In this document: piece by piece, positions 1 through 6,392 of the stretch
How the letters are laid out: the number at the start of each line of letters is the position of its first letter
Numbering within the stretch: position 1 is the stretch's first letter
Assembly (NCBI GenBank): GCA_045402695.1
Contig: JAWPNA010000390.1
Coordinates: 1 to 11,044, forward strand
Length of the DNA stretch: 11,044 nt
DNA from: JAWPNA01 sp045402695
Lineage (GTDB): Bacteria; Acidobacteriota; Polarisedimenticolia; JACPZX01; DASXTC01
Direction: 5' to 3'
Position numbers and translations under genes: made by a program
Notes under the pieces: model-generated
Database searches by the model: none
Seen by the model: the letters and a program-made list of their open reading frames with translations, nothing else
Told to the model about the DNA's origin: nothing

Positions 1-719
1 CTCCGTCCGTCGGGCGACCACGCCGGCGAGATGTTCAGTGAACCATTCTTCGTGATCTGTTTGAGGTCGGCGCCATCGTAGTCCATCACGAAGATCTCCT
101 TTCCGCCACCGGCCCTGCCCACCGCCACGATGCGGGTGAGCGAGACGCCGGACCGCCCCGTGTAGGCGACCATGACGTCGTTGGCGATCCTGTGCGCGAT
201 GTCGCGCGCCAGCGGGCGCGAGCCCCTGTACCTCTTGCCTGCGATGAGGGCCTCGCTCTTGCTGTCGAAGATGATCCCCTCCACCACCAGGCCGCCCGCT
301 GCGTTGGGATCCGTTCCTACGTTGCCCTGGACAACCCCCTGTGCGCCGATGGCCGCGAAGTCGCGCAGTGGAACATGCCCAGGCGCGGAGGGGAGGCTCT
401 CGTACAGCGAGGGAGGGAGCACGTTGAAGAGTCCGGAGTAGGTCAGATCGGTGGAGACCACCGCGCGGATGAGATCGGCGGCGGCGACTGCGTCGCCGCT
501 GCTCTGGCCCGTGATCCTCAGGGGCGGGACGGCGATCGGGATCTGCCGCTGGGCCGCGCCCGTGATCTTGAGCCCGATCTGCGGCTGGTTGGGGTCCTGG
601 GGGGCGGGGCCGGCGGCCGCGACGGCGGCCCCCAGGGCGAATGCGGTCATGGCGGCGAGAGGCCCTCTGGTCAATGAACCCTCATTCATGAAAAGTCGTC
701 GGCGAAGCCGGTGGATCAT
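1..719 (-). CDS. tolB: Tol-Pal system protein TolB, N-terminal part (cut by window edge)
   Basis: Periplasmic TolB, which binds Pal and the TolA/TolR side of the Tol system and supports outer-membrane integrity and constriction. About 239 codons are visible; the C-terminal part lies beyond base 1. The chosen start is the ATG at 719, which overlaps the stop of the upstream tolA-like gene in an ATGA. In-frame ATGs at 689 and 650 are alternatives. The N-terminus has basic residues followed by a hydrophobic, Ala-rich stretch (about residues 20-36), which fits a signal peptide. The TolB N-terminal domain follows, with the segment ADLIRAVVSTDLTYSGLFNV. The first beta-propeller blade begins near residue 205, with EIFVMDYDGADLKQIT and then SPAWSPDGR, the classic TolB/WD40-like repeat motif. 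It is the fourth gene of a tolQRAB unit; pal would be expected next, outside the window. The family assignment is firm, and only the exact start is uncertain. Confidence 0.93.
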   Translation of the reverse strand, partial: MIHRLRRRLFMNEGSLTRGPLAAMTAFALGAAVAAAGPAPQDPNQPQIGLKITGAAQRQIPIAVPPLRITGQSSGDAVAAADLIRAVVSTDLTYSGLFNVLPPSLYESLPSAPGHVPLRDFAAIGAQGVVQGNVGTDPNAAGGLVVEGIIFDSKSEALIAGKRYRGSRPLARDIAHRIANDVMVAYTGRSGVSLTRIVAVGRAGGGKEIFVMDYDGADLKQITKNGSLNISPAWSPDGR

Positions 720-1531
720 TCTGATGTCAGCTCGAACACCACCTCGGCGCTAACCGAGGATTGGCCGTACTGGAACGGGAGCGGAGGCAGAGGGTTGCTG
801 TCGTAAAGGGCCCTCAGCGCCGACTGGTCCAGCGCCTGGTTGCCGCTCGGTGATGCGATCCTGGGCTCCTGGACGATGCCCGACTTGAGGATCGTGAATT
901 GCAGGCGACAGGAGATCGGTTCGGCGAGACCTTCGGGCGCCACCGGCCTGCGCCAGTTGGACTGGAGGATCGAGACGAGGCTCGCACGGTAGTAATCGTA
1001 CGGGAAGCCGGACGATCCGATCGAGGGGATCCCGCCGACGGTCGCGGGACCCGAGAAGGTGATGCCGCTGCTTGCGGCCGCGTGCCGCTGTGATTCCGCC
1101 TCCGCGTCCCCTCCATTCGCCTCGGCGCGGGCCGGCTCGGGCTCGGGCCGCCGGGACGGAGATTCCTCCGTCGGCTTCCGCGGCTCCAGCGGGGGCACCG
1201 ACTTGTCGGGTCTGGGTTTGGCGGGGCGCGGCGGCTCGGCTCGGTCTGGCTTCGGCCGCGACATGTCCCGTGCGGCTTGCTTTGCTGCATCGGCGCGCTG
1301 CGAGGGGGTCGGGCCGTTGGTGGACCTGCCCGGCGCTGTCGGCGGAAAAAGGGCCGAAGCCGGGATGATCTCCGCGATCGTGGGCCTTGCGGGCGCGGGG
1401 GTCTGCATGAAGCGCGGCAGAACCGAGAAGACGACCAGCGCGACGACGTGCCCGATCGCGGAGAAGCCCGCCATCCTGATCAGGATCTTGTCGGCATCCA
1501 GGCCCGCCGCGACCCGCACCGTCAGCTTCAC
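716..1531 (-). CDS. tolA: TolA/TonB-like energy transducer (single TM, Pro-rich linker, TonB C-terminal domain)
   Basis: A 271-residue inner-membrane-anchored periplasmic protein, placed where TolA sits between TolR and TolB. The start is a GTG at 1531 overlapping the tolR stop (GTGA). Residues 20-38 form one transmembrane helix carrying Ser24-x3-His28, which matches the functional SxxxH motif of TonB and TolA anchors that couple to ExbB/ExbD or TolQ/TolR. Residues about 45-165 are a Pro, Lys/Arg and Glu rich linker. Residues about 176-271 resemble the TonB/TolA C-terminal fold, with YRASLVSILQSNWRRPV, LQFTILKSGIVQEPRI and SGNQALDQSALRAL. It is shorter than E. coli TolA (about 420 residues) and has no long Ala/Lys-rich helical domain. 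The sequence looks like a TonB, but the operon position indicates the TolA role. Product databases may call it 'energy transducer TonB' or 'TonB C-terminal domain-containing protein'. The stop is joined to tolB by ATGA. Confidence 0.9.
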   Translation of the reverse strand: MKLTVRVAAGLDADKILIRMAGFSAIGHVVALVVFSVLPRFMQTPAPARPTIAEIIPASALFPPTAPGRSTNGPTPSQRADAAKQAARDMSRPKPDRAEPPRPAKPRPDKSVPPLEPRKPTEESPSRRPEPEPARAEANGGDAEAESQRHAAASSGITFSGPATVGGIPSIGSSGFPYDYYRASLVSILQSNWRRPVAPEGLAEPISCRLQFTILKSGIVQEPRIASPSGNQALDQSALRALYDSNPLPPLPFQYGQSSVSAEVVFELTSE

Positions 1532-1992
1532 GGACGTCTCCGCCGCGAACCGTCGGATGGCTCTGGAATTGCGGGGCCCGGCTCGGTGACGAGGCCCACG
1601 CGCCCGATGCCCGCCTTCTTGATCCGATCCATCACGGCCATCACTCTGCCGTAAGGCACCGCCTGATCCGCGCGCAAGTACACGAAGGGATCGCGGAAGG
1701 CCGACGCGACGCTCGTCAGGTGCTGCTCCAGATCGCCGAGGGGCATGGAGGTCTCGTTGAGGTAGACGCGGTTGCCGCGGTCGATCGTCACGATGATTCG
1801 CTGCTCCTCCTGTCCCACGGCGCTTTCCGCCCTCGGAAGCTGCACGTCCACACCGCGCTGCATCATCGGCGCCGTCACCATGAAGATCAGCAGCAGCACC
1901 AGCACGACATCCACCAGAGGTGTCACGTTGATGTCGGCCATGCTGCCGCGCCGGCGCGCCGCGCGCCCAGCGGCCTGAAGCGACGCGGCCAT
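1528..1992 (-). CDS. tolR: Biopolymer transporter TolR/ExbD
   Basis: Inner-membrane TolR, a partner of TolQ in the proton-driven Tol motor. It has 154 residues from the ATG at 1992, which lies 2 bp after the tolQ stop (TGA-GG-ATG). An AAGGGG within the end of tolQ serves as ribosome binding site. The open frame continues far upstream over tolQ, but that part is out-of-frame shadow. A basic N-terminus (about residues 10-15) precedes ADINVTPLVDVVLVLLLIF, the hallmark ExbD/TolR membrane segment. Asp28 corresponds to the essential proton-carrying Asp of this family. The periplasmic domain follows: GVDVQLPRAE, IIVTIDRGNRVYLNE, and VYLRADQAVPYGRVMAVMDRIKKAGIGRVGLVTEP. Its length is close to the usual 140-150 residues. 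The last bases overlap the next gene by 4 bp, so the two are probably translationally coupled. Confidence 0.96.
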   Translation of the reverse strand: MAASLQAAGRAARRRGSMADINVTPLVDVVLVLLLIFMVTAPMMQRGVDVQLPRAESAVGQEEQRIIVTIDRGNRVYLNETSMPLGDLEQHLTSVASAFRDPFVYLRADQAVPYGRVMAVMDRIKKAGIGRVGLVTEPGPAIPEPSDGSRRRRP

Positions 1993-1994
1993 CC

Positions 1995-2738
1995 TCAGGA
2001 CCCCTTCTCGAACCGATTCAGGACATCGGCGATGACGTTGTCGAGCCGGTTGCCGGCGATCCGGAGTCTGTTGTTGAAGTGGTTGTAACCGAGCACCGCG
2101 GGGATCGCGGCGGCCAGTCCGGCCGCCGTCGTGATGAGCGCCTCGGAAATCCCAGGGGCCACCGTCGCGAGGTTGGCTGTCCCGATCAACCCGATGGAGC
2201 GGAATGCGTTCATGATCCCCCACACGGTGCCGAACAGGCCGATGAATGGAGCCGCCGAAGCGGTCGAGGCGAGAAACGACAAGTGTTTCTCCAGCCGGGC
2301 CTGCGCCTCGCCGGAGGCGGCGATCATGGCGCGTTCCGCGATGCGCGCGGATGCCGCCGCGCGGGTTTCGGTGGCCACGCCGGCGCCGGCGCGCGGCTCA
2401 TCCTGGCGGACGAAGCGGGCGATCTCCTTGAAACCGGCGCGGTATGCGTGCGCCATGGTGCTGAAGGGGAGCCGCTCGCAGCAGTCCCTCAGGTCGGCCA
2501 GGCCGGCGGGTGACCTGAGCTTCTCCAGAAACTGCAGGTCCTCCTTCTCGGCGCGCGAGAGGGCGCGGTGGCGCTCCGCCATGATCGCCCACGACATCAC
2601 GGAGAACACGCCCAGCACGAGCAGCACGAATTTCGCCATCGCCCCCGAGTGGAGGATGAGGCTGAAGACGTCTCCCTGGAATCCCTGGGCGTAGACGAGA
2701 GGCCACGAGGCCGATGCCGTACATGAGGTGCCGGACAA
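1995..2738 (-). CDS. tolQ: MotA/TolQ/ExbB proton channel protein TolQ (start uncertain: TTG 2738 or ATT 2768)
   Basis: The TolQ subunit of the Tol stator, an inner-membrane proton channel with TolR. Numbered from the TTG at 2738 it has 247 residues. TM1 lies about residues 34-53 (KFVLLVLGVFSVMSWAIM), TM2 about 152-175 including PFIGLFGTVWGIMNAF, and TM3 about 195-220 including EALITTAAGLAAAIPAV. Thr171 and Thr204 match the two conserved channel threonines of E. coli TolQ in sequence context and spacing. The segment before Met34 (FSLILHSGA) aligns with the E. coli N-terminus, so the ATG at 2639 is too late. The TTG at 2738 has no Shine-Dalgarno. A perfect AGGAGG at 2780-2775 sits 6 bases before an in-frame ATT at 2768, which would add 10 residues. 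The frame closes upstream at 2823 with no ATG or GTG. The identity is certain; the start is not. It is the first gene of the minus-strand tol unit. Confidence 0.92.
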   Translation of the reverse strand: MSGTSCTASASWPLVYAQGFQGDVFSLILHSGAMAKFVLLVLGVFSVMSWAIMAERHRALSRAEKEDLQFLEKLRSPAGLADLRDCCERLPFSTMAHAYRAGFKEIARFVRQDEPRAGAGVATETRAAASARIAERAMIAASGEAQARLEKHLSFLASTASAAPFIGLFGTVWGIMNAFRSIGLIGTANLATVAPGISEALITTAAGLAAAIPAVLGYNHFNNRLRIAGNRLDNVIADVLNRFEKGS

Positions 2739-2774
2739 GAAGAAGTGGGTCAGTGTCAGGGCGTGAATGTGGGA

Positions 2775-2780
2775 CCTCCT
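2775..2780 (-). promoter_or_regulatory. Perfect Shine-Dalgarno (AGGAGG) for tolQ
   Basis: On the minus strand the sequence reads CAGGAGGTCCCACATT. A full-consensus AGGAGG lies 6 bases before an ATT codon in frame with tolQ. No ATG, GTG or TTG lies at the correct distance. The nearest usual in-frame start, the TTG at 2738, is 36 bases downstream of the motif. The site therefore argues for initiation at the ATT (2768-2766), or for a base error in this codon. Confidence 0.6.
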
Positions 2781-2848
2781 GAAGCAAGAACACCAGGATG
2801 GCGCGTTGGCGCTGGACGATCTTCAGAGTTCCCGCGAGGCTGAGAAAA

Positions 2849-2877
2849 AATCTAGCAGAGGGTCACTCGGGTGTCAA
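2849..2877 (-). promoter_or_regulatory. Sigma-70-type promoter for the tolQRAB unit
   Basis: On the minus strand a perfect -35 TTGACA (2877-2872) is followed by a 17-base spacer and TAGATT (2854-2849), four of six consensus -10 bases. The spacer ends in TGC, giving an extended -10 (TGN). A run of A/T follows. Transcription should start near 2842, leaving a leader of about 75-100 bases before tolQ. The match was read by eye and no start site has been mapped. Confidence 0.75.
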
Positions 2878-2916
2878 CGCAACCGCGGGCAAATCGCGTC
2901 GCGGCCTCGCTTTACC

Positions 2917-2946
2917 TTGACACTCTGGAAAACAGGGTGATACCAT
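2917..2946 (+). promoter_or_regulatory. Sigma-70-type promoter for recN and downstream genes
   Basis: A perfect -35 TTGACA (2917-2922) is followed by an 18-base spacer and TACCAT (2941-2946). TG at 2938-2939 makes an extended -10 (TGATACCAT). The predicted start is near 2953, about 36 bases before the recN ATG. It points away from the tol promoter, and the two -35 boxes are about 40 bases apart. A 9-bp inverted repeat brackets the -10 (separate entry). Confidence 0.7.
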
Positions 2947-2964
2947 CCCGCGCGATTTCCAGAG
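2923..2964. repeat. 9-bp inverted repeat bracketing the recN -10 (possible operator)
   Basis: CTCTGGAAA (2923-2931) and its exact reverse complement TTTCCAGAG (2956-2964) are separated by 24 bases. The left arm falls in the spacer between -35 and -10, and the right arm lies just past the predicted transcription start. The arm centres are 33 bp apart, roughly three helical turns. This placement is what an operator or a pair of half-sites would show, but chance cannot be excluded. It is not an E. coli-type LexA box. Confidence 0.4.
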
Positions 2965-2988
2965 CTTCCCTCGCCGCCCGAAGAGCCT

Positions 2989-4671
2989 ATGCTCTCCTTT
3001 TTGAGAATCTCGAACCTGGCGATCGTCGAGGATGTATCGATCGAGCCCGGCCCCGGGCTCAACGTCCTCACGGGAGAGACCGGGGCAGGCAAATCGATTG
3101 TCGTGGACGCCATCGGCCTCCTGCTGGGGGAGCGGGGCGGAGCGGAGATGATCCGCACGGGCTGCGATCGCATGGTGGTCGAGGCTCAATTCGATCTCGC
3201 GGGCCGAGACAAGGCGGAGGATTTCCTCCGTCAGGTCGATCTGGAAGCCGGCCCGGACGGCGAGCTGGTGATCCGGCGCGAGCTGATGGCCTTGGGCCGC
3301 GGACGCGCCCAGGTCAACGGCCGGATCGTCACTCTCGCGGCCTTGAGGTCCCTCGGCGAGGCGCTCGCGGATCTGCACGGCCAGCATCAGCACCAGTCGC
3401 TCCTGCGGGCGGACGGGCAGCGCGACGCGCTGGATCGCTGCGCCGGCACCCTTCAGCTCAGGCGCGAGGTGGCGGAGTCTTTCGCCCTCCTGTCGACGCT
3501 GCAACGGGAGCACGACGAGCTGGCGGGGCGGGATCGCGAGAGGGCCCGCCAGGAAGAGATGCTGCGACATCAGGTCAATGAGATTGAGGCCGCCGCGCCG
3601 CGAGCCGGGGAGGAGGATCACCTGCGGCGCGAGGAGAGTCTGCTGCGGCACGCGACGGAGATCGCGCGCCTCGCTTCCGAGGCGTTCGGACTGATCAGCG
3701 AGGACGACGACTCGGTGATCACGCGGCTAGGTGGCGTGGAGGAACGCCTCGTCCGTCTCGCCGCGATCGATCCTTCGGCATCGGAAGCGCTGGGACTGGC
3801 GCGCGAGGCGGGGGCCGCGGCGTCGGAGATCGCGCGCGGACTGTCGCGCTACACAGGGGCCGAGGATCTCGAGCCGGCCAGGCTGGATCACGTGGCGGCG
3901 CGGTTGGCCGAGCTCGATCGTCTCAAGCGCAAGTACGGGGATTCGCTCGAAGCCGTGCTCGCGTACCATGAGCGGGCGAGCGCCGAGCTGGCCTCGCTCG
4001 GCGGTGTGGAGAAGCGGCTGGAGGGCCTGCCGCATCAGATTGCCGCCGCGCGCGCGTCATACCTGGCCGTCGCGAGGGAGCTCTCCGTGCGGCGGAAACG
4101 CGCCGCCGAGCGGCTCGAGAAAGCGCTGGTGAAGGAGCTCGGGGCGCTCGCCATGCAGGAGACGCGGGTGGAGATCGCGGTGGATTCCGACGCTTCCGCC
4201 GACTGCGGCCCCCACGGTCTGGATCGGATCGAGTTCCTGCTCTCTCCGAACAAAGGGGAGGAGCTCAGACCGCTGTCGCGCGTCGCCTCGGGAGGAGAGC
4301 TGTCCCGTCTGATGCTGGCCGTGCGCAACCTCACCGGCGCGGCCGGCGACGAGCGCATCCTCATCTTCGATGAGGTTGACAGCGGCATCGGCGGGCGCAC
4401 CGCCGATGCGGTGGGAGAGCGGCTCGCGGCGTTGGGCAGAAGGCAGCAGGTGCTGTGCGTCACGCACCTGCCGCAGATCGCTTCGGTGGCCGATCGCCAC
4501 TTCGTGGTCAGCAAGGAGACTTCGGACGGCCGCACGCGCGCCTCGGTGGTCAGGCTCGAGGGCGCGCGGCGCGTGGAGGAGCTGGCGCGCATGCTGGGAG
4601 GGGAGCCGCGACAGACCGCCAGACGCCACGCGGCGGCTCTCATGGGCCGGCGCGGCAGGGTGCAGACGTGA
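2989..4671 (+). CDS. recN: DNA repair protein RecN
   Basis: An SMC-like ATPase acting early in recombinational repair of double-strand breaks. Its 560 residues are close to E. coli RecN (553). The Walker A motif GETGAGKS is at residues 29-36, after the typical opening MLSFLRISNLAIVEDV. The middle (about 150-380) is rich in Glu, Arg, Ala and Leu, consistent with the coiled-coil arms. The ABC signature is at SRVASGGELSRLMLAVRN (about 430-447). Walker B ILIFDEVDSGIGG has Asp461 and Glu462, and the switch motif VTHLPQIA is at 491-498. The ATG at 2989 has only a weak AGAG upstream. The stop overlaps the GTG of coaD (GTGA). It is the first gene of the plus-strand unit, behind a strong-looking promoter. 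Many bacteria control recN by the SOS response, but I see no LexA box of the E. coli or Bacillus type. Confidence 0.97.
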   Translation: MLSFLRISNLAIVEDVSIEPGPGLNVLTGETGAGKSIVVDAIGLLLGERGGAEMIRTGCDRMVVEAQFDLAGRDKAEDFLRQVDLEAGPDGELVIRRELMALGRGRAQVNGRIVTLAALRSLGEALADLHGQHQHQSLLRADGQRDALDRCAGTLQLRREVAESFALLSTLQREHDELAGRDRERARQEEMLRHQVNEIEAAAPRAGEEDHLRREESLLRHATEIARLASEAFGLISEDDDSVITRLGGVEERLVRLAAIDPSASEALGLAREAGAAASEIARGLSRYTGAEDLEPARLDHVAARLAELDRLKRKYGDSLEAVLAYHERASAELASLGGVEKRLEGLPHQIAAARASYLAVARELSVRRKRAAERLEKALVKELGALAMQETRVEIAVDSDASADCGPHGLDRIEFLLSPNKGEELRPLSRVASGGELSRLMLAVRNLTGAAGDERILIFDEVDSGIGGRTADAVGERLAALGRRQQVLCVTHLPQIASVADRHFVVSKETSDGRTRASVVRLEGARRVEELARMLGGEPRQTARRHAAALMGRRGRVQT

Positions 4672-5189
4672 ACGGATCGGCCGCAAGAGGATCTCTGAAC
4701 CGGATCGCGATCTACCCGGGCACATTCGACCCGATCACCAACGGCCATCTCGACATCATCGAGCGCGGCAGCCGGCTCTTCGACGAGCTGATCGTCGCCA
4801 TTCTGGGGAACTCGGAGAAGACGCCCATGTTCCCGCTGGAGGAGCGGGTCGCTCTGATTCAGGAAACAGTGGCGGGGTTGCCCAATGTCAAAGTGGAGAC
4901 GTTCGCCGAGCTCCTGGTGACGTTCGCCCGCGAGAAAGGCGCGAGGGTCATCGTGCGTGGACTGAGGGCGATCACCGATTTCGAATACGAATTCCAGATG
5001 GCCTTGATGAACCGCCGTCTTGACGGCGATGTCGAGACGGTCTTCATGATGGCCGCCGATTGTTACTCCTATCTCAGCTCGCGCCTCGTCAAGGAGGTCG
5101 CGGAGCTCGGGGGGGATGTCTCGGGGCTCGTGCCGCTCCCCGTGGCGAGAGCCATGGCCCGGCGCCGCCCACGCGGAGGAGCGCATTAA
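4668..5189 (+). CDS. coaD: Phosphopantetheine adenylyltransferase (CoaD)
   Basis: Catalyses transfer of AMP from ATP to 4'-phosphopantetheine to give dephospho-CoA, the penultimate step of coenzyme A synthesis in the cytosol. The chosen start is the GTG at 4668, which overlaps the recN stop as GTGA and gives 173 residues. The usual family length is about 160, so the first 12 residues (to Arg12) are an N-terminal extension with no conserved motif. The open frame also runs further back inside recN, but that part is shadow. Motifs visible are IAIYPGTFDPITNGHLDII with the nucleotidyltransferase T-x-G-H at 24-27, VRGLR at 96-100 followed by DFEYEFQMA, and the late motif YLSSRLVKEVAELGGDVSGLVP containing Ser137-Ser138-Arg139. 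The C-terminal tail is Arg-rich. The next gene starts 2 bp after the stop. Confidence 0.95.
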   Translation: MNGSAARGSLNRIAIYPGTFDPITNGHLDIIERGSRLFDELIVAILGNSEKTPMFPLEERVALIQETVAGLPNVKVETFAELLVTFAREKGARVIVRGLRAITDFEYEFQMALMNRRLDGDVETVFMMAADCYSYLSSRLVKEVAELGGDVSGLVPLPVARAMARRRPRGGAH

Positions 5190-5191
5190 TT

Positions 5192-6370
5192 ATGATGAGA
5201 CTCGCGGACAGGCTGATGACGGTCAAGCCCAGCGCGACGATCGCCGTCAAGCAGGAGGCGGACCGTCTGGCGCAGCAGGGAGTGGACGTCATCGACTTCG
5301 GACCCGGAGAGCCGGACTTCGATACTCCCGACAACGTGAAGCGCGCGGCGCACCGGGCCATCGACGAAAACCTAAGCCATTACCTGCCCACACAGGGGCT
5401 GCCAGCGCTGCGGCGCGCGATCGCGGATCACTACCGGCGGCTCTACGATGCCGACTACACAGAGGCCGAGGTGATCGTGTCGTGCGGCGGCAAGAACGCG
5501 CTGTTCGACGCGGCGATGGCGCTGTTCGGCCCGGGCGACGAGGTGATCATCCCCGCGCCCTACTGGGTCACCTTCCCCGAGCAGGTTCGACTCGCCGGCG
5601 CCTCGCCGGTCATCCAGCCGACCATGGAGGCGTCCGGGTTCATTCCGCGCGCGAGCGACACACGCGAGCTGCTGACCAAGGCCACCAAGGCGATCATCCT
5701 GTGCTCTCCCAGCAACCCGACGGGGGCCGTCATTCCGGGAGAGGAGCTGTCGGCCTACGCCGATCTCGCGACCGAGAAGGACCTCTATCTCGTCTTCGAC
5801 GAGTGCTACGAGAAGTTCCTCTACGGCGGAAGGGTCCACGCAAGCCTCGCGCGCGAAGCGAGGAGGCTGCGAGACCGCCTCGTTCTGGTGTCCACGCTTT
5901 CGAAGTCGTACGCGATGACGGGCTACCGTGTGGGCTACGCCGTGGCGGCCCGGCCGCTCATCGGAGCGATGGCCACCGTGCAGAGCCACGATTGCACGCA
6001 TCCCACGGCAGTGGCCCAGGCAGCGGCGGTGGAGGCTCTCACGGGACCGCAGGACGATCTGACGCGGATGCTCGAGGAGTACGGGAAGCGCCGCGATCTC
6101 ATCCTGGCGGGCCTGCGATCCATTCCGGGAATGACCTGCCTGAACCCCGCGGGGGCGTTTTACGCCTTTCCCGGCGTGACCGGGCTGTATCAGCGCCTGG
6201 GCGTCGGCGACTCGCTGTCAGTCGCCCAAGCCTTCCTCAAGGAGGCGCGCATCGCCACGGTGCCCGGGGAGGCGTTCGGCGCGCCCGGCTACCTCAGATT
6301 CTCCTACGCGCTGTCGGCCGCTCGTATCAAGGAAGGGCTGGAGCGGATCCGGGCGTTCGTGTGCCGATAA
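5192..6370 (+). CDS. Class I pyridoxal-phosphate aminotransferase, aspartate aminotransferase (subgroup Ib) type
   Basis: A PLP-dependent transaminase of fold type I, 392 residues from the ATG at 5192, with GGAGGA at 5175-5180 as ribosome binding site. An open frame extends upstream over coaD but has no support. Visible motifs: an N-terminal LMTVKPSATIAVKQEADRL as in Thermus-type AspAT; FGPGEPDFDTP; SCGGKNALFDA (cofactor phosphate region); APYWVTFPEQV with the substrate-stacking Trp; SPSNPTGAV with Asn175; FDECY with Asp203 (pyridine nitrogen) and Tyr206; SKSYAMTGYRVGY with Lys238 as the Schiff-base lysine; and YLRFSYA with Arg369 binding the substrate carboxylate. This signature fits aspartate aminotransferase subgroup Ib, some members of which also transaminate prephenate in Phe/Tyr synthesis. 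Which substrates this one uses cannot be read from sequence, so no symbol is given. Cys replaces the usual Ile in DE-x-Y. It sits between coaD (2 bp gap) and nfeD (22 bp gap). Confidence 0.92.
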   Translation: MMRLADRLMTVKPSATIAVKQEADRLAQQGVDVIDFGPGEPDFDTPDNVKRAAHRAIDENLSHYLPTQGLPALRRAIADHYRRLYDADYTEAEVIVSCGGKNALFDAAMALFGPGDEVIIPAPYWVTFPEQVRLAGASPVIQPTMEASGFIPRASDTRELLTKATKAIILCSPSNPTGAVIPGEELSAYADLATEKDLYLVFDECYEKFLYGGRVHASLAREARRLRDRLVLVSTLSKSYAMTGYRVGYAVAARPLIGAMATVQSHDCTHPTAVAQAAAVEALTGPQDDLTRMLEEYGKRRDLILAGLRSIPGMTCLNPAGAFYAFPGVTGLYQRLGVGDSLSVAQAFLKEARIATVPGEAFGAPGYLRFSYALSAARIKEGLERIRAFVCR

Positions 6371-6379
6371 TCGCCAAGG

Positions 6380-6385
6380 TATACT
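6380..6385 (+). promoter_or_regulatory. Possible -10 element immediately before nfeD
   Basis: TATACT matches five of six -10 consensus bases and is the only AT-rich patch in the 22-bp gap before nfeD. Transcription would begin about 7 bases later, at 6392-6393, essentially at the A of the nfeD ATG, so the mRNA would be leaderless. No good -35 lies 16-18 bases upstream, which keeps confidence low. No proper Shine-Dalgarno precedes nfeD, which is consistent with, but does not prove, leaderless initiation. Confidence 0.3.
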
Positions 6386-6392
6386 GAGTGAC

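Larger units (their letters stand above)
2769..2988. other. Divergent intergenic region between tolQ and recN
   Basis: About 220 bases without a credible gene. It holds the two back-to-back promoters, the perfect tolQ Shine-Dalgarno, the recN-side inverted repeat, and a leader of about 75 bases for tolQ. I saw no terminator hairpin, riboswitch or small ORF with a supported start here. Confidence 0.7.

Noticed and set aside
1993..2223. Upstream extension of TolR (77 codons) over tolQ
   Set aside because: It is out-of-frame tolQ sequence. The ATG at 1992, 2 bp after the tolQ stop, gives a normal-length TolR.
2923..2935. LexA (SOS) box in the recN promoter: CTG...CAG
   Set aside because: The gap between CTG and CAG is 5 bases, not the 10 of the E. 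coli box, and no Bacillus-type GAAC-N4-GTTC is present.
4035..5186. Long minus-strand open frame (383 codons) opposite the recN end and coaD
   Set aside because: It is Ser/Arg-rich shadow sequence; recN and coaD motifs fill the plus strand.
5060..5191. N-terminal extension of the aminotransferase (44 codons) over coaD
   Set aside because: The stretch overlaps coaD codons, is low-complexity, and the ATG at 5192 has its own GGAGGA and starts at the family's normal N-terminus.
5187..5197. -10-like TATGAT at the aminotransferase start
   Set aside because: It overlaps the ATG codons themselves, so transcripts from it would start inside the gene; a good Shine-Dalgarno upstream explains expression.
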